Both the position numbers and the translations under genes were made by a program. Source: JAJKJG01 sp036389455 (lineage in GTDB: Bacteria; Pseudomonadota; Alphaproteobacteria; Rhizobiales; Beijerinckiaceae). Taken from it: a stretch of DNA of 64,000 bases. The stretch covers positions 1 to 64,000 of the forward strand of contig DASVPW010000112.1 in the NCBI GenBank assembly GCA_036389455.1, read 5' to 3'. Under the pieces are notes generated by a model. It made no database searches and was not told the origin of the DNA. It saw only the letters and a program-made list of their open reading frames with translations. The stretch's first letter is position 1, and each line of letters begins with the position of its first letter. Below, one piece after another: positions 51,931-60,468 of this stretch.

Positions 51931-52854
51931 ATGCGTTCGACCACCCGCCTTTTCGCGCAAGCGAGCCTTCTCGCCCTCGCCCTTGCGGCCCCGCATGCCG
52001 CCGGCGCCCAGCCGAAGCCGGCCGCGCCCGCTCCGGCGGCGGCGCCGGCTTCCGCTCCCGCGCCGGGCGACAAGGTGGTGGCCCGCGCCGAAGGCGTCAC
52101 CGTCACGGAGGCCGACCTCGCCATGGCGGCGGACGACCCGGCCCTGTCGCTGCCCGGCATGACCGACGCCCAGAAGCGCGACCTCCTCGTGAGCTACATG
52201 GTCGACCTCAAGCTCGGGGCCCGCGCCGCCGAGGCCGCGAAGGTCGGCGAGGGCCCCGAGTTCGCCCGCAAGCTCGCCTATTTCCGCGACAAGCTCCTGC
52301 TCGACGACTACCTCGAGCGCGAGGTGAAGAAGACGGTGACCCCCGAGGCGGCGCGCAAGCTCTACGACGACACCGTCAAGACCATGCAGCCCGAGAACGA
52401 GGTGAGGGCGCGCCACATCCTGGTCGAGCAGGAGGACGAGGCGAAGAAGGCCTTGGCCCGCGTCAAGGGCGGCGAAGACTTCGCCAAGGTCGCCGGCGAG
52501 CTGTCCAAGGACCCGGGCTCGAAGGGCGAGGGCGGCGACCTCGGCTTCTTCGCCAAGGACCGCATGGTCGCTCCCTTCGCCGAGGCCGCCTTCAAGCTCG
52601 AGCCCGGCCAGGTCTCGGAGCCGGTCAAGACCCAGTTCGGCTGGCACGTCATCAAGGTCGAGGAGAAGCGGGTGAAGCCCGTGCCGCCCTTCGAGGAGAT
52701 GAAGGAGCAGGTCGAGCAGTACCTGACCCGCAAGGCCCAGCAGGACCTCGTCCTGAAGCTTCGCCAGAACGCCAAGATCGAGCGCCTCGACCAGCCGGCG
52801 GAGGCGAAGCCGGGCGAGGCGGGGACGGGTACGCCGGGGGCGCCGAAGCAGTAA
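51931..52854 (+). CDS. Parvulin-type peptidylprolyl isomerase
   Basis: A 307-residue periplasmic foldase with signal peptide (AQASLLALALAAPHAAG) and an Ala/Pro-rich linker. The parvulin domain (about 165-255) contains VRARHILVEQEDEAKKAL, GGDLGFFAKDRMVAPF and VKTQFGWHVIKVEE. AAGGAG is six bases upstream of ATG 51931. It ends eight bases from the stop of the converging DUF4276 gene, leaving no room for its own terminator. That supports a later insertion downstream. Confidence 0.92.
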   Translation: MRSTTRLFAQASLLALALAAPHAAGAQPKPAAPAPAAAPASAPAPGDKVVARAEGVTVTEADLAMAADDPALSLPGMTDAQKRDLLVSYMVDLKLGARAAEAAKVGEGPEFARKLAYFRDKLLLDDYLEREVKKTVTPEAARKLYDDTVKTMQPENEVRARHILVEQEDEAKKALARVKGGEDFAKVAGELSKDPGSKGEGGDLGFFAKDRMVAPFAEAAFKLEPGQVSEPVKTQFGWHVIKVEEKRVKPVPPFEEMKEQVEQYLTRKAQQDLVLKLRQNAKIERLDQPAEAKPGEAGTGTPGAPKQ

Positions 52855-52862
52855 GAAGCGAC

Positions 52863-53420
52863 TCAAGGTCCCTGCAAATCAAGGAGTGTTCTAATAAACA
52901 AGCGAAAGCTATGTGAACGGCTGCGATCCGGCTGGAGGTGTGGGGCGATGCGACGCGCCAGCAAGATAGCCCCAGTCTCGTTGTGGAGTTGGTAAAACTG
53001 ACGCTTGGGGTCGTCTATCCTGTCAGGATCACGAAGCGCCGGGCGTCCTCGGATTGCATCAATGCTCCGCGAAGAAACCAAGTCGGCGGCGATTAAGGCT
53101 GGTAGATCACCCAAATACCAAGCCTCCAGTTCCCGGCATACGATGCGTACCTGTGTTCGATTGCGCTTCTCAAGAGGGACTAAGGCCAACAGCTCCCTCT
53201 TTAGCTGTATACAATCAGCAAGGTCTTGGTCATGCAGGATTAAGAATCGAACATTCTCATCCGCCCACGCGCGGATTTTCCGAGGAAATGACCGCCGTAA
53301 GTCGGTTTTACCTTGATGCTCCAGCACCAGAACTGAATCGGAGATCTCAAATTTTGACGCGAGCGATCGCACCAGCTCTGCGCACGATGCTTCCTCGCAA
53401 AAAACCACAACCCGCGTCAT
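52863..53420 (-). CDS. DUF4276 TOPRIM-like protein
   Basis: A 185-residue protein. The N-terminus VVVFCEEASCAELVRSLA supplies a conserved Glu, FLILHDQDLADC gives the D-x-D of a TOPRIM-like site, and RIVCRELEAWYLGDLPAL is the diagnostic DUF4276 segment. Its ATG overlaps the ATPase stop (ATGA). TOPRIM proteins paired with ABC-type ATPases act as nucleases in several anti-phage systems. Here the role is an inference. Base composition is less GC-rich than the flanking housekeeping genes. Confidence 0.82.
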   Translation of the reverse strand: MTRVVVFCEEASCAELVRSLASKFEISDSVLVLEHQGKTDLRRSFPRKIRAWADENVRFLILHDQDLADCIQLKRELLALVPLEKRNRTQVRIVCRELEAWYLGDLPALIAADLVSSRSIDAIRGRPALRDPDRIDDPKRQFYQLHNETGAILLARRIAPHLQPDRSRSHSFRLFIRTLLDLQGP

Positions 53421-54604
53421 CGCGGGTCCACATCTGAAAAGAGCCCTTCCCTCCAGAGCCAGCCTGGTGCATCACCAGCATCCACAAGCGCGCGCAAATT
53501 TGCATCGCTTCGTGCGCGATTAAGAATACTGAATCCCTCTCTTTTTTTAATTGTGATAATCGAATCTAGTGGGACCGCATTTAAAAAATCCGGAGAGTGC
53601 GTGCTCACGAATACTTGCCCGCCGCGCTGTGAGTATGCATGAAATTCTTCGGCCAATTCTTGTAAAAGAGTGGGATAAAGTTGATTTTCCGGCTCCTCTA
53701 CGCACAGCAACGGATGAGATTTAGGGTCGTATAAAAGTAACAGATATGCAAACATCTTAATCGTTCCATCGGAAACGTATCGAGATATAAAAGGATCTTT
53801 GAATGAGCCGTCCTGGAACCGCAAAACTATTCGACCATCTGCAGTTTCAGTTGCATCGGCGTGGCTAACTCCTGGGACTCGCCGCTTCAAGGTTTGCAGT
53901 ATTTTTTCAAACACGGGGCGGTGACGTTCATAAATATGCTGCGCGACGAGAGGTAGATTATCTCCTGAAGGAGAAAGGTGCTCTGCATATCCGGCGTCAA
54001 CGACGCCGCGAGCCTGCTGAATATGAAAATCCGAAACGTGCCAGTTTTCAATAAGTGAGCGAAATTGGCTTGCTGCCTCGAATCGCTGAAATTGACCCAA
54101 ACCCTTAACCGCTAGAATATCAGGAGAATCCAGTTTTTGCTCCTCCCGTCTTTCTTCAGGTTTGCTAGTCCCAATTTCACTTTCATTTACAATCGCAGTA
54201 CCGGAGCCGCGAGCAAAATCGATAAAGCGATAAGGTTTTCCGCCACCAAATCTTGTATACTGCAATACCTCCCGAGCCACTACGGGACCTGGACCATCAT
54301 CCCCTACTTCAATTCGATAAGTGACAGTACGTTCTCCAATTTCTAATGTCATTCTTATCTTCAATTCAATTACGATATTTTCATCCGTATGGCCGCGGGA
54401 AACCACTTCTCGAAATCCCCCTCTCTTTGCGAGAGCTTGGCGAACATTGTTTACCAAGCAATCGCGTAAAAATCCGAACACATCAAAGAAAGTGGACTTT
54501 CCAACCCCATTCGCTCCAACAAGAACACAGAAGCCGGGGACGTCATCCATAATAACGTCTTGGAAAGCTTTGAAATTACGCAGAGTGATCTGTTGGATGC
54601 GCAT
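53417..54604 (-). CDS. AAA (ABC/SMC-like) ATPase of an ATPase-TOPRIM pair
   Basis: A 395-residue ATPase of the AAA_21 type. Walker A GANGVGKSTFFD is at residue 32, the signature-like YVSDGTIKMFAYLLLL near 283, Walker B LLCVEEPENQLYP near 308, and H-loop VFVSTHSPDFLNA near 341. The long helical insertion between them is shorter than in SMC proteins, as in OLD-family ATPases. It is strongly AT-rich compared with leuC and the PPIase. It starts 15 bp after the leuC stop on the same strand and shows no good Shine-Dalgarno. Confidence 0.85.
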   Translation of the reverse strand: MRIQQITLRNFKAFQDVIMDDVPGFCVLVGANGVGKSTFFDVFGFLRDCLVNNVRQALAKRGGFREVVSRGHTDENIVIELKIRMTLEIGERTVTYRIEVGDDGPGPVVAREVLQYTRFGGGKPYRFIDFARGSGTAIVNESEIGTSKPEERREEQKLDSPDILAVKGLGQFQRFEAASQFRSLIENWHVSDFHIQQARGVVDAGYAEHLSPSGDNLPLVAQHIYERHRPVFEKILQTLKRRVPGVSHADATETADGRIVLRFQDGSFKDPFISRYVSDGTIKMFAYLLLLYDPKSHPLLCVEEPENQLYPTLLQELAEEFHAYSQRGGQVFVSTHSPDFLNAVPLDSIITIKKREGFSILNRARSDANLRALVDAGDAPGWLWREGLFSDVDPR

Positions 54605-54613
54605 GGTGTTTTA

Positions 54614-54627
54614 GGGCGTCTACGCCC
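54614..54627 (-). terminator. Small hairpin overlapping the leuC stop
   Basis: On the minus strand GGGCGT-AG-ACGCCC forms a perfect 6-bp stem that contains the leuC stop codon and is followed by TAAAAC. It could weaken read-through from leuC into the ATPase gene. The stem is short and the effect uncertain. Confidence 0.4.
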
Positions 54628-56026
54628 AACTCCTGATATCCACGAACCGTCCCGCGATCGCCGCCGCCGCCGCCATCGCCGGCGAGACGAGGTGGGTGCG
54701 GCCCTTGAAGCCCTGGCGGCCCTCGAAGTTGCGGTTCGAGGTCGAGGCGCAGCGCTCCTGGGGGGAGAGGCGGTCGGCGTTCATGGCGAGGCACATCGAG
54801 CAGCCGGGCTCGCGCCACTCGAACCCCGCCTCGACGAAGATTTTATCCAGCCCTTCCGCCTCGGCCTGCATCTTCACGAGGCCGGAGCCCGGCACGATCA
54901 TGGCGTTGACGGTCGGCGCCACGTGCCGGCCCTGCACGACCTTCGCGACCTCGCGCAGGTCCTCGATGCGCCCGTTGGTGCAGGAGCCGATGAACACCCG
55001 GTCGAGCGCGATGTCGGTGATCTTGGTGCCCGGCGTCAGGCCCATGTACTCGAGCGCCCGGCGCTTCGAGTTGCGCTTGTTCTCGTCCGGGATGGCGTCC
55101 GGATCCGGCACAGCGCCCGTGACCGAGACCACGTCCTCGGGGCTCGTGCCCCAGGTCACGATCGGCGGCAGCTTCCCGGCGTCGAGGCGGATCTCCTTGT
55201 CGAAGAAGGCCCTCTCGTCCGAATGGAGCGTGCGCCAGAACCGCACCGCCTCGTCCCAGGCCGCGCCCTTCGGGGCCTTCGGCCGGTCCTTCAGGTAGGC
55301 GAAGGTCTTCTCGTCCGGCGCCACGATGCCGGCCCGCGCCCCGCCCTCGATCGACATGTTGCAGACCGTCATGCGGCCTTCCATGGACAGCGCGCGGATC
55401 GCCTCGCCGGCGTACTCGATGACGTGGCCGGTGCCGCCCGCCGTGCCGATCTCGCCGATGATCGCCAGGATGATGTCCTTCGCGGTGACGCCGGGGGGGA
55501 GCGCCCCGTCGACGGTCACGCGCATGTTCTTCGCCTTCGTCTGGATCAGCGTCTGGGTCGCGAGCACGTGCTCGACCTCGGAGGTGCCGATGCCGTGGGC
55601 GAGCGCTCCGAAGGCGCCGTGGGTCGAGGTGTGGCTGTCCCCGCACACGATGGTGGTGCCGGGCAGCGTGAAGCCCTGCTCCGGCCCGATGATGTGGACG
55701 ATGCCCTGCCGGACGTCGACCTCGTCGTAGTACTCGACGCCGAACTCGCGGGCGTTCTCGGCGAGCGCCGCGACCTGGACCGCCGCCTCCGGATCGTCAA
55801 TGCCGTGGGAGCGGTCGGTCGTCGGCACGTTGTGGTCGACGACCGCGAGCGTCTTCTGCGGCGCCCGGACCCGGCGCCCGGTCATGCGCAGGCCCTCGAA
55901 GGCCTGCGGGCTCGTCACCTCGTGGACGAGGTGGCGGTCGATGTAGAGGAGCGCCGTGCCGTCCGGCTGCACGTCGACGACGTGGTCGTCCCAGATCTTG
56001 TCGTAGAGGGTGCGCGGCTTGGCCAT
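54620..56026 (-). CDS. leuC: 3-isopropylmalate dehydratase large subunit
   Basis: A 468-residue aconitase-family enzyme of leucine synthesis, isomerising 2- to 3-isopropylmalate with the LeuD small subunit (not in this window). ATG 56026 has AGGA eight bases upstream. The [4Fe-4S] cysteines are visible in VFIGSCTNGRIEDLR and EPGCSMCLAMNADRL. Substrate loops include VCGDSHTSTHGAFGALAHG and ASTSNRNFEGRQG. A leader of about 400 nt precedes it. Confidence 0.97.
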   Translation of the reverse strand: MAKPRTLYDKIWDDHVVDVQPDGTALLYIDRHLVHEVTSPQAFEGLRMTGRRVRAPQKTLAVVDHNVPTTDRSHGIDDPEAAVQVAALAENAREFGVEYYDEVDVRQGIVHIIGPEQGFTLPGTTIVCGDSHTSTHGAFGALAHGIGTSEVEHVLATQTLIQTKAKNMRVTVDGALPPGVTAKDIILAIIGEIGTAGGTGHVIEYAGEAIRALSMEGRMTVCNMSIEGGARAGIVAPDEKTFAYLKDRPKAPKGAAWDEAVRFWRTLHSDERAFFDKEIRLDAGKLPPIVTWGTSPEDVVSVTGAVPDPDAIPDENKRNSKRRALEYMGLTPGTKITDIALDRVFIGSCTNGRIEDLREVAKVVQGRHVAPTVNAMIVPGSGLVKMQAEAEGLDKIFVEAGFEWREPGCSMCLAMNADRLSPQERCASTSNRNFEGRQGFKGRTHLVSPAMAAAAAIAGRFVDIRSWA

Positions 56027-56433
56027 TCTCGGCGTCCTGTCGGGATCTCTTGGGATGCGCCCCATTTAGTCCGCGTTGCCCGGCAAAGGAAGTGGCGAGT
56101 CGTGCGTCATCGCTCTCGCGGCCTTGTCGGCCCGAGGCATGGGAGGCAAGAAGACCGAGGGGTGCGCGGGGCGCACAGCGAACCCGATCTTTAACTGGGC
56201 CCGCCGGCCCCGCGCACGGTGTTCTGCATCCGCTGACGAGGCCAGGCTCTCGGCCCGGCAGCCTCGGGCGGGGTCCTAAGCCCTCGGGGGTGTCCCCTTG
56301 GCTCTTCCGGCCCTCGGCTGCGTGTTCCTCGCGCGGCGCCCAGACCGGAGCATGCGTTCCCCGGCGCGGCACCGATCCCGCCCCACGTCACGACGCCTCA
56401 TGAGCGCGCCCCTCGGGTGGACGGGACGGCGGC
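56027..56433 (-). ncRNA. Structured 5' leader of leuC
   Basis: About 400 nt lie between the promoter and leuC with no supported ORF. The first 57 nt (56433-56377) match the start of the rfbC leader at 55 of 57 positions; the only differences are two adjacent bases. Further down, GGGCCCAGTTAAAGATC resembles GGCTCCAGACTTAAAAGAC in the rfbC leader, so more of the fold may be shared. A leucine attenuator peptide with a run of Leu codons was not seen. Confidence 0.55.
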
Positions 56434-56462
56434 AGACAAGCACAGGGCGGAACAGTTGTCAA
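56434..56462 (-). promoter_or_regulatory. Sigma-70-type promoter of leuC
   Basis: On the minus strand TTGACA (56462-56457) and TTGTCT (56439-56434) are exactly 17 bp apart, with AT-rich DNA upstream (AATATTTTC). The -10 is weaker than that of the rfbC promoter, but both promoters abut the shared 57-nt element in the same way. Confidence 0.65.
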
Positions 56463-56498
56463 GAAAATATTCTGGACCTCAGGAAGTTTTGCTCACTG

Positions 56499-56517
56499 GT
56501 GGGCCCCGAGGGCCCAC
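56499..56517 (-). terminator. Hairpin after tlpA
   Basis: GTGGGCCC and GGGCCCAC form a perfect 8-bp stem with a CGA loop, nine bases past the tlpA stop on the minus strand and about 40 bp before the leuC promoter. No T-tract follows. It probably separates the two transcription units. Confidence 0.5.
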
Positions 56518-56525
56518 GGAAGGGG

Positions 56526-57161
56526 TCAGCGCCCCAGCGCCGCGCGGACGAGCTTGAGGGCGTCCTCGCTCGCCCATTCGGCCGGGCCGCTCAAGTGGGC
56601 GAGCTCGCAGCCTTCGGGGTCGATGAGGAGCGTCGTCGGCATGCCGACCGCCTTGCCGATCTGGCGCAGATCCTGGAAGACCTTGGCCTCGGGGTCGGCG
56701 TAGTAGGCGAGGCGCGTCACCCCGGCTGCCTCGAGCCAGGCCCTCGGCTTGTCGAGGTTGCGGGTATCGATGTTGACGGCGACGACCTCGAAGTCCTTCC
56801 CCCCGAGCTCTCCCTGGAGCCGATCGAGCGCCGGCATCTCCTGGCGGCAGGGCACGCACCAGGTCGCCCAGAGGTTCAGGAGCACGGTCTTTCCCTTCAG
56901 CTCGGCCAGCGTGAGCCGGCGTCCGTCGGGGCCGCTGAAGGACAGATCGGGCAGCGGCTTCGGGTCCGTCTCGACCTTCACGGCCGCGACCTCGCCGCGG
57001 GCGAGGGGCGCGAGCCGCTCCGCGGCGGGCTTGGCGGCCCGGCATCCGGCGGCGCTGTTGCCCGGGCCTGAAAGAGTCCCGTATAGGGCGGCACCGACGA
57101 CGGCGAGCCCGACGGCGAGCGCCCCGATCGACAGGGGCCGGCGGGAGCGGGCTTTGGTCAT
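56526..57161 (-). CDS. tlpA: TlpA-like thiol:disulfide oxidoreductase
   Basis: A 211-residue membrane-anchored thioredoxin-fold protein. An N-terminal helix (IGALAVGLAVVGAALYGTL) places the domain in the periplasm. The active site is NLWATWCVPCRQEMPALD with Cys-Val-Pro-Cys, and GMPTTLLIDPEG carries the cis-proline. TlpA proteins reduce periplasmic thiols, often for cytochrome oxidase copper-site assembly. ATG 57161 is only 24 bp from the divergent argH start. The same tlpA-argH divergent pair is common in Rhizobiales. Confidence 0.93.
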   Translation of the reverse strand: MTKARSRRPLSIGALAVGLAVVGAALYGTLSGPGNSAAGCRAAKPAAERLAPLARGEVAAVKVETDPKPLPDLSFSGPDGRRLTLAELKGKTVLLNLWATWCVPCRQEMPALDRLQGELGGKDFEVVAVNIDTRNLDKPRAWLEAAGVTRLAYYADPEAKVFQDLRQIGKAVGMPTTLLIDPEGCELAHLSGPAEWASEDALKLVRAALGR

Positions 57162-57185
57162 GGGTCTCGAGGACAGGCGGGCACG

Positions 57186-58658
57186 ATGACGAACCGGATG
57201 TGGGGCGGGCGCTTCGCCGGCGGCCCGGCCGAGATCATGGAGGAGATCAACGCTTCCATCGCTTTCGACAAGCGCCTCGCCCCCCAGGACGTCCGCGGCT
57301 CCTTGGCGCATGCCGCGATGCTCGCCGCGACCGGCATCCTGCCGCGGGAGGATGCTAGGGCCATCGAGGACGGGCTCAAGGCGATCGCCGCCGAGATCGA
57401 GCGCGGCGCGTTCACGTTCTCGCGCGCGCTCGAGGACATCCACAAGAACGTGGAGGCCCGCCTGAAGGACCTGATCGGCGAGGCGGCGGGGCGGCTGCAC
57501 ACGGCGCGCTCGCGCAACGACCAGGTCGCGACCGACATGCGCCTGTGGGTGCGCGACACCCTCGACGCCCTCGACGCCCAGCTCGCCGACCTCCAGGCGG
57601 CGCTTGCCGAGAAGGCGCTGGCCACCGCCGCCTGCGTCATGCCGGGCTTCACGCACCTCCAGCCGGCGCAGCCCGTGACCTTCGGCCATCACCTCCTCGC
57701 CTACGTCGAGATGCTGGCCCGCGACCGCGGCCGCTTGGCCGACGCGCGGCGGCGGCTGAACGAATGCCCGCTCGGGGCGGCGGCGCTCGCCGGCACCTCG
57801 TTCCCGATCGACCGCTTCATGACGGCGCAAGCGCTCGGCTTCGACCGCCCGACCGCGAACTCCCTCGACTCCGTCGCCGACCGCGATTTCCTGCTCGAGA
57901 CGCTCGCCGCCGCCTCGATCTGCGCCGTGCACCTGTCGCGGTTCGCGGAGGAGATCGTGCTGTGGACGGGGCCGCAGTTCGGCTTCGTGCGGCTCTCGGA
58001 CCGGTTCACCACCGGCTCGTCGATCATGCCGCAGAAGCGCAACCCGGACGCGGCGGAGCTGGTGCGGGGCAAGGCCGGGCGCATCGTCGGCGCGCTCCAG
58101 GCGCTCATCGTCGTCATGAAGGGCCTGCCGCTCGCCTACTCGAAGGACATGCAGGAGGACAAGGAAGGGGCCTTCGATGCGCTCCACACCCTCTCCCTCT
58201 GCCTCGCCGCCACCGCCGGCCTCGTGCGCGACTTGGAGCCGGACCCCAAGGCCATGAAGCGCTGGGCCGGCGCCGGCTACTCCACGGCCACCGACCTCGC
58301 CGACTGGCTCGTGCGGGCGCTGAACATGCCGTTCCGCGAAGCCCACCACGTCACCGGCCGCCTCGTGGCGCTCGCGTCGGAGCGCAAGGCCGGCCTCGAG
58401 AGGCTCGCGCTGGAGGACATGCGCTCGGTCGAGCCGCGCATCACCGAGGACGTGTTCGCGGTGCTCGGCGTCGAGAAATCCGTCCGCAGCCGCACGAGCT
58501 ACGGCGGCACGGCGCCGGCGAACGTCAGGAAGCAGGCGCGGCGCTGGCTCGCCCGCCTCGCCAAGGAGGCGAAGGCGGAAAAACCCCGGCCTGGGGACCG
58601 CGGGACACAGGACGGGCCGAAAGAGGCGGACGCGATCCGCGGGGCCTCGCTTCCGTGA
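57186..58658 (+). CDS. argH: Argininosuccinate lyase
   Basis: A 490-residue enzyme for the last step of arginine synthesis, cleaving argininosuccinate to arginine and fumarate. The fumarase-superfamily signature GSSIMPQKRNPDAAELVRG is near residue 278, with HTARSRNDQVATD and MPGFTHLQPAQPV earlier. It is longer than the usual 460 residues because of a charged C-terminal tail (AKAEKPRPGDRGTQDGPKE) that looks non-conserved. The gene is followed by lptM and lysA. Confidence 0.97.
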   Translation: MTNRMWGGRFAGGPAEIMEEINASIAFDKRLAPQDVRGSLAHAAMLAATGILPREDARAIEDGLKAIAAEIERGAFTFSRALEDIHKNVEARLKDLIGEAAGRLHTARSRNDQVATDMRLWVRDTLDALDAQLADLQAALAEKALATAACVMPGFTHLQPAQPVTFGHHLLAYVEMLARDRGRLADARRRLNECPLGAAALAGTSFPIDRFMTAQALGFDRPTANSLDSVADRDFLLETLAAASICAVHLSRFAEEIVLWTGPQFGFVRLSDRFTTGSSIMPQKRNPDAAELVRGKAGRIVGALQALIVVMKGLPLAYSKDMQEDKEGAFDALHTLSLCLAATAGLVRDLEPDPKAMKRWAGAGYSTATDLADWLVRALNMPFREAHHVTGRLVALASERKAGLERLALEDMRSVEPRITEDVFAVLGVEKSVRSRTSYGGTAPANVRKQARRWLARLAKEAKAEKPRPGDRGTQDGPKEADAIRGASLP

Positions 58659-58699
58659 GCCGCTGCCGTTATGGTGCCGGCCGAGTTCCGAGGTATTCG

Positions 58700-59095
58700 A
58701 TGATTCCGTGCGTTCCCGTTCTCCTGCGCGCGCTTGCGGCGGCGAGCCTCGTCGTGCTGGCGCTCGCGGCCTGCGGACGGCGCGGCCCCCTCGAGGCGCC
58801 GCCGGACGCCGCCGCTGCGGCGGCGCAGCGGCAGCGCGAGGAGGTCCGCCTCCAGCGTCAGGGGGGCTCGGCCGCGGCGACCCCGACCGGTGCCGCCGTC
58901 GCGGGCCAGACCGAGATTCCGGCGGTCGCCCAGGCGCGCCGCTCCGAGGGCACGCCGCCCGAGCCCGACGAGGACGACGCGGACGAACTGCCGTCGAACA
59001 TCGCCCCGACGCCGATCCCGACGCCCCAGAGCGGAGGGCGGAAACGCGGCGTCACCATCCCGAAGGAACCCTTCGCCCTCGATCCGCTTCTGTGA
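58700..59095 (+). CDS. lptM: Small lipoprotein, LptM-like
   Basis: A 131-residue lipoprotein. The signal sequence ends in the lipobox LALAACGRRGPLEAPP, with the cysteine that would be lipidated and the CGRRGPLEAP segment conserved in proteins encoded between argH and lysA. The rest is disordered and rich in Ala, Pro and acidic residues. LptM assists LptD maturation in enterobacteria; only the N-terminal motif supports that name here. Confidence 0.82.
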   Translation: MIPCVPVLLRALAAASLVVLALAACGRRGPLEAPPDAAAAAAQRQREEVRLQRQGGSAAATPTGAAVAGQTEIPAVAQARRSEGTPPEPDEDDADELPSNIAPTPIPTPQSGGRKRGVTIPKEPFALDPLL

Positions 59096-59140
59096 GCCCG
59101 GGCGCCCGAGCGCGTCCCGCGCTCCGCCCGGCCCGACGCC

Positions 59141-60409
59141 ATGCATCATTTCACCTACCGCGACGGCGTCCTGCACGCCGAGGACGTCGACCTTCGGGCC
59201 TTGAGCGGGAAGGTCGGCACGCCGTTCTACTGCTATTCCTCGGCGACGCTCGAGCGCCACTACCGCGTCTTCGCGGACGCCTTCGGCGGCATGGACGCCC
59301 TCGTCTGCTACGCCGTGAAGGCGAACTCGAACCAAGCGGTCCTGAAGACTCTTTCCCGCCTCGGCGCCGGCATGGACATCGTGTCCGAGGGGGAGCTGCG
59401 CCGGGCGCTCGCGGCGGACGTCCCGCCGGAGCGCATCGTGTTCTCCGGCATCGGCAAGACCCGTGAGGAGATGGCGGCCGGGCTCGACGCCGGCATCCTC
59501 TGCCTCAACGTCGAGTCCGAGCCCGAGATGGAGGCGCTTGCCGAGGTCGCGGCCTCGAAGGGCCTGCGTGCGCCGATCTCGGTACGGGTGAACCCGGACG
59601 TCGACGCCCGCACCCACAGGAAGATCGCGACGGGGAAGTCCGAGAACAAGTTCGGCATCCCGATCTCCCGCGCCCGGGAGGTCTACGCCCATGCGGCCCG
59701 GCTGCCGGCCCTGAAGGTCACCGGCGTCGACATGCACATCGGCAGCCAGATCACCGACCTGACGCCTTTCGGCAACGCGACGCGGCTCCTCGCCGAGCTC
59801 GCCCGCGATCTTCGCGCCGAGGGTCACGACCTGCGTCACATGGACCTCGGCGGCGGGCTCGGCGTGCCCTACCGCGAGGACGAGATGCCCCCGCCCGACC
59901 CCACGGCCTACGCGGAGGTCGTCCGGCGCCACACGAAGGACCTCGGCCTCAAGCTGATCTTCGAGATCGGCCGCATGATCGCGGGCAACGCCGGCATTCT
60001 CGTGACCCGGGTGCTCTACGTGAAGCGCGGCGAGGGCAAGACCTTCGTCATCGCCGACGCCGGCATGAACGACCTCATCCGCCCGACGCTCTACGAGGCC
60101 CACCACGACATCAAGCCGGTGGCCGAGCCGGCGGCGGGCGCGCCGAGGATCGTCGCCGACGTGGTCGGGCCGGTGTGCGAGAGCGGCGATTATCTCGCCC
60201 TCGACCGGGAGATGCCGGAGGTGCGCGCCGGCGACCTCCTCGCCGTCATGACGGCCGGCGCCTACGGGGCCGTGCAGGCCGGCACCTACAACACCCGCCC
60301 CCTCGTGCCCGAGGTGCTGGTGCGGGGCGCCGACGCCGCCGTGGTCCGCCCGCGCCAAACTTACGGGGAGCTGATCGGCCTCGACCGCCTGCCGGAGTGG
60401 CTGGCGTGA
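59141..60409 (+). CDS. lysA: Diaminopimelate decarboxylase
   Basis: A 422-residue PLP enzyme that forms L-lysine from meso-diaminopimelate. The PLP lysine lies in VCYAVKANSNQAVL near residue 54. HIGSQITDLTPF, LDLGGGLGVPY-type residues (MDLGGGLGVPYRED) and the C-terminal catalytic region GPVCESGDYLALDREMP and GAYGAVQAGTYNTRP are present. Length is standard. Confidence 0.97.
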   Translation: MHHFTYRDGVLHAEDVDLRALSGKVGTPFYCYSSATLERHYRVFADAFGGMDALVCYAVKANSNQAVLKTLSRLGAGMDIVSEGELRRALAADVPPERIVFSGIGKTREEMAAGLDAGILCLNVESEPEMEALAEVAASKGLRAPISVRVNPDVDARTHRKIATGKSENKFGIPISRAREVYAHAARLPALKVTGVDMHIGSQITDLTPFGNATRLLAELARDLRAEGHDLRHMDLGGGLGVPYREDEMPPPDPTAYAEVVRRHTKDLGLKLIFEIGRMIAGNAGILVTRVLYVKRGEGKTFVIADAGMNDLIRPTLYEAHHDIKPVAEPAAGAPRIVADVVGPVCESGDYLALDREMPEVRAGDLLAVMTAGAYGAVQAGTYNTRPLVPEVLVRGADAAVVRPRQTYGELIGLDRLPEWLA

Positions 60410-60468
60410 CCGGAGCCGTCCGCCGGCCGCAGGGTTGTGAACGGGCCGCCGCGGCTTATCTTGGACGG

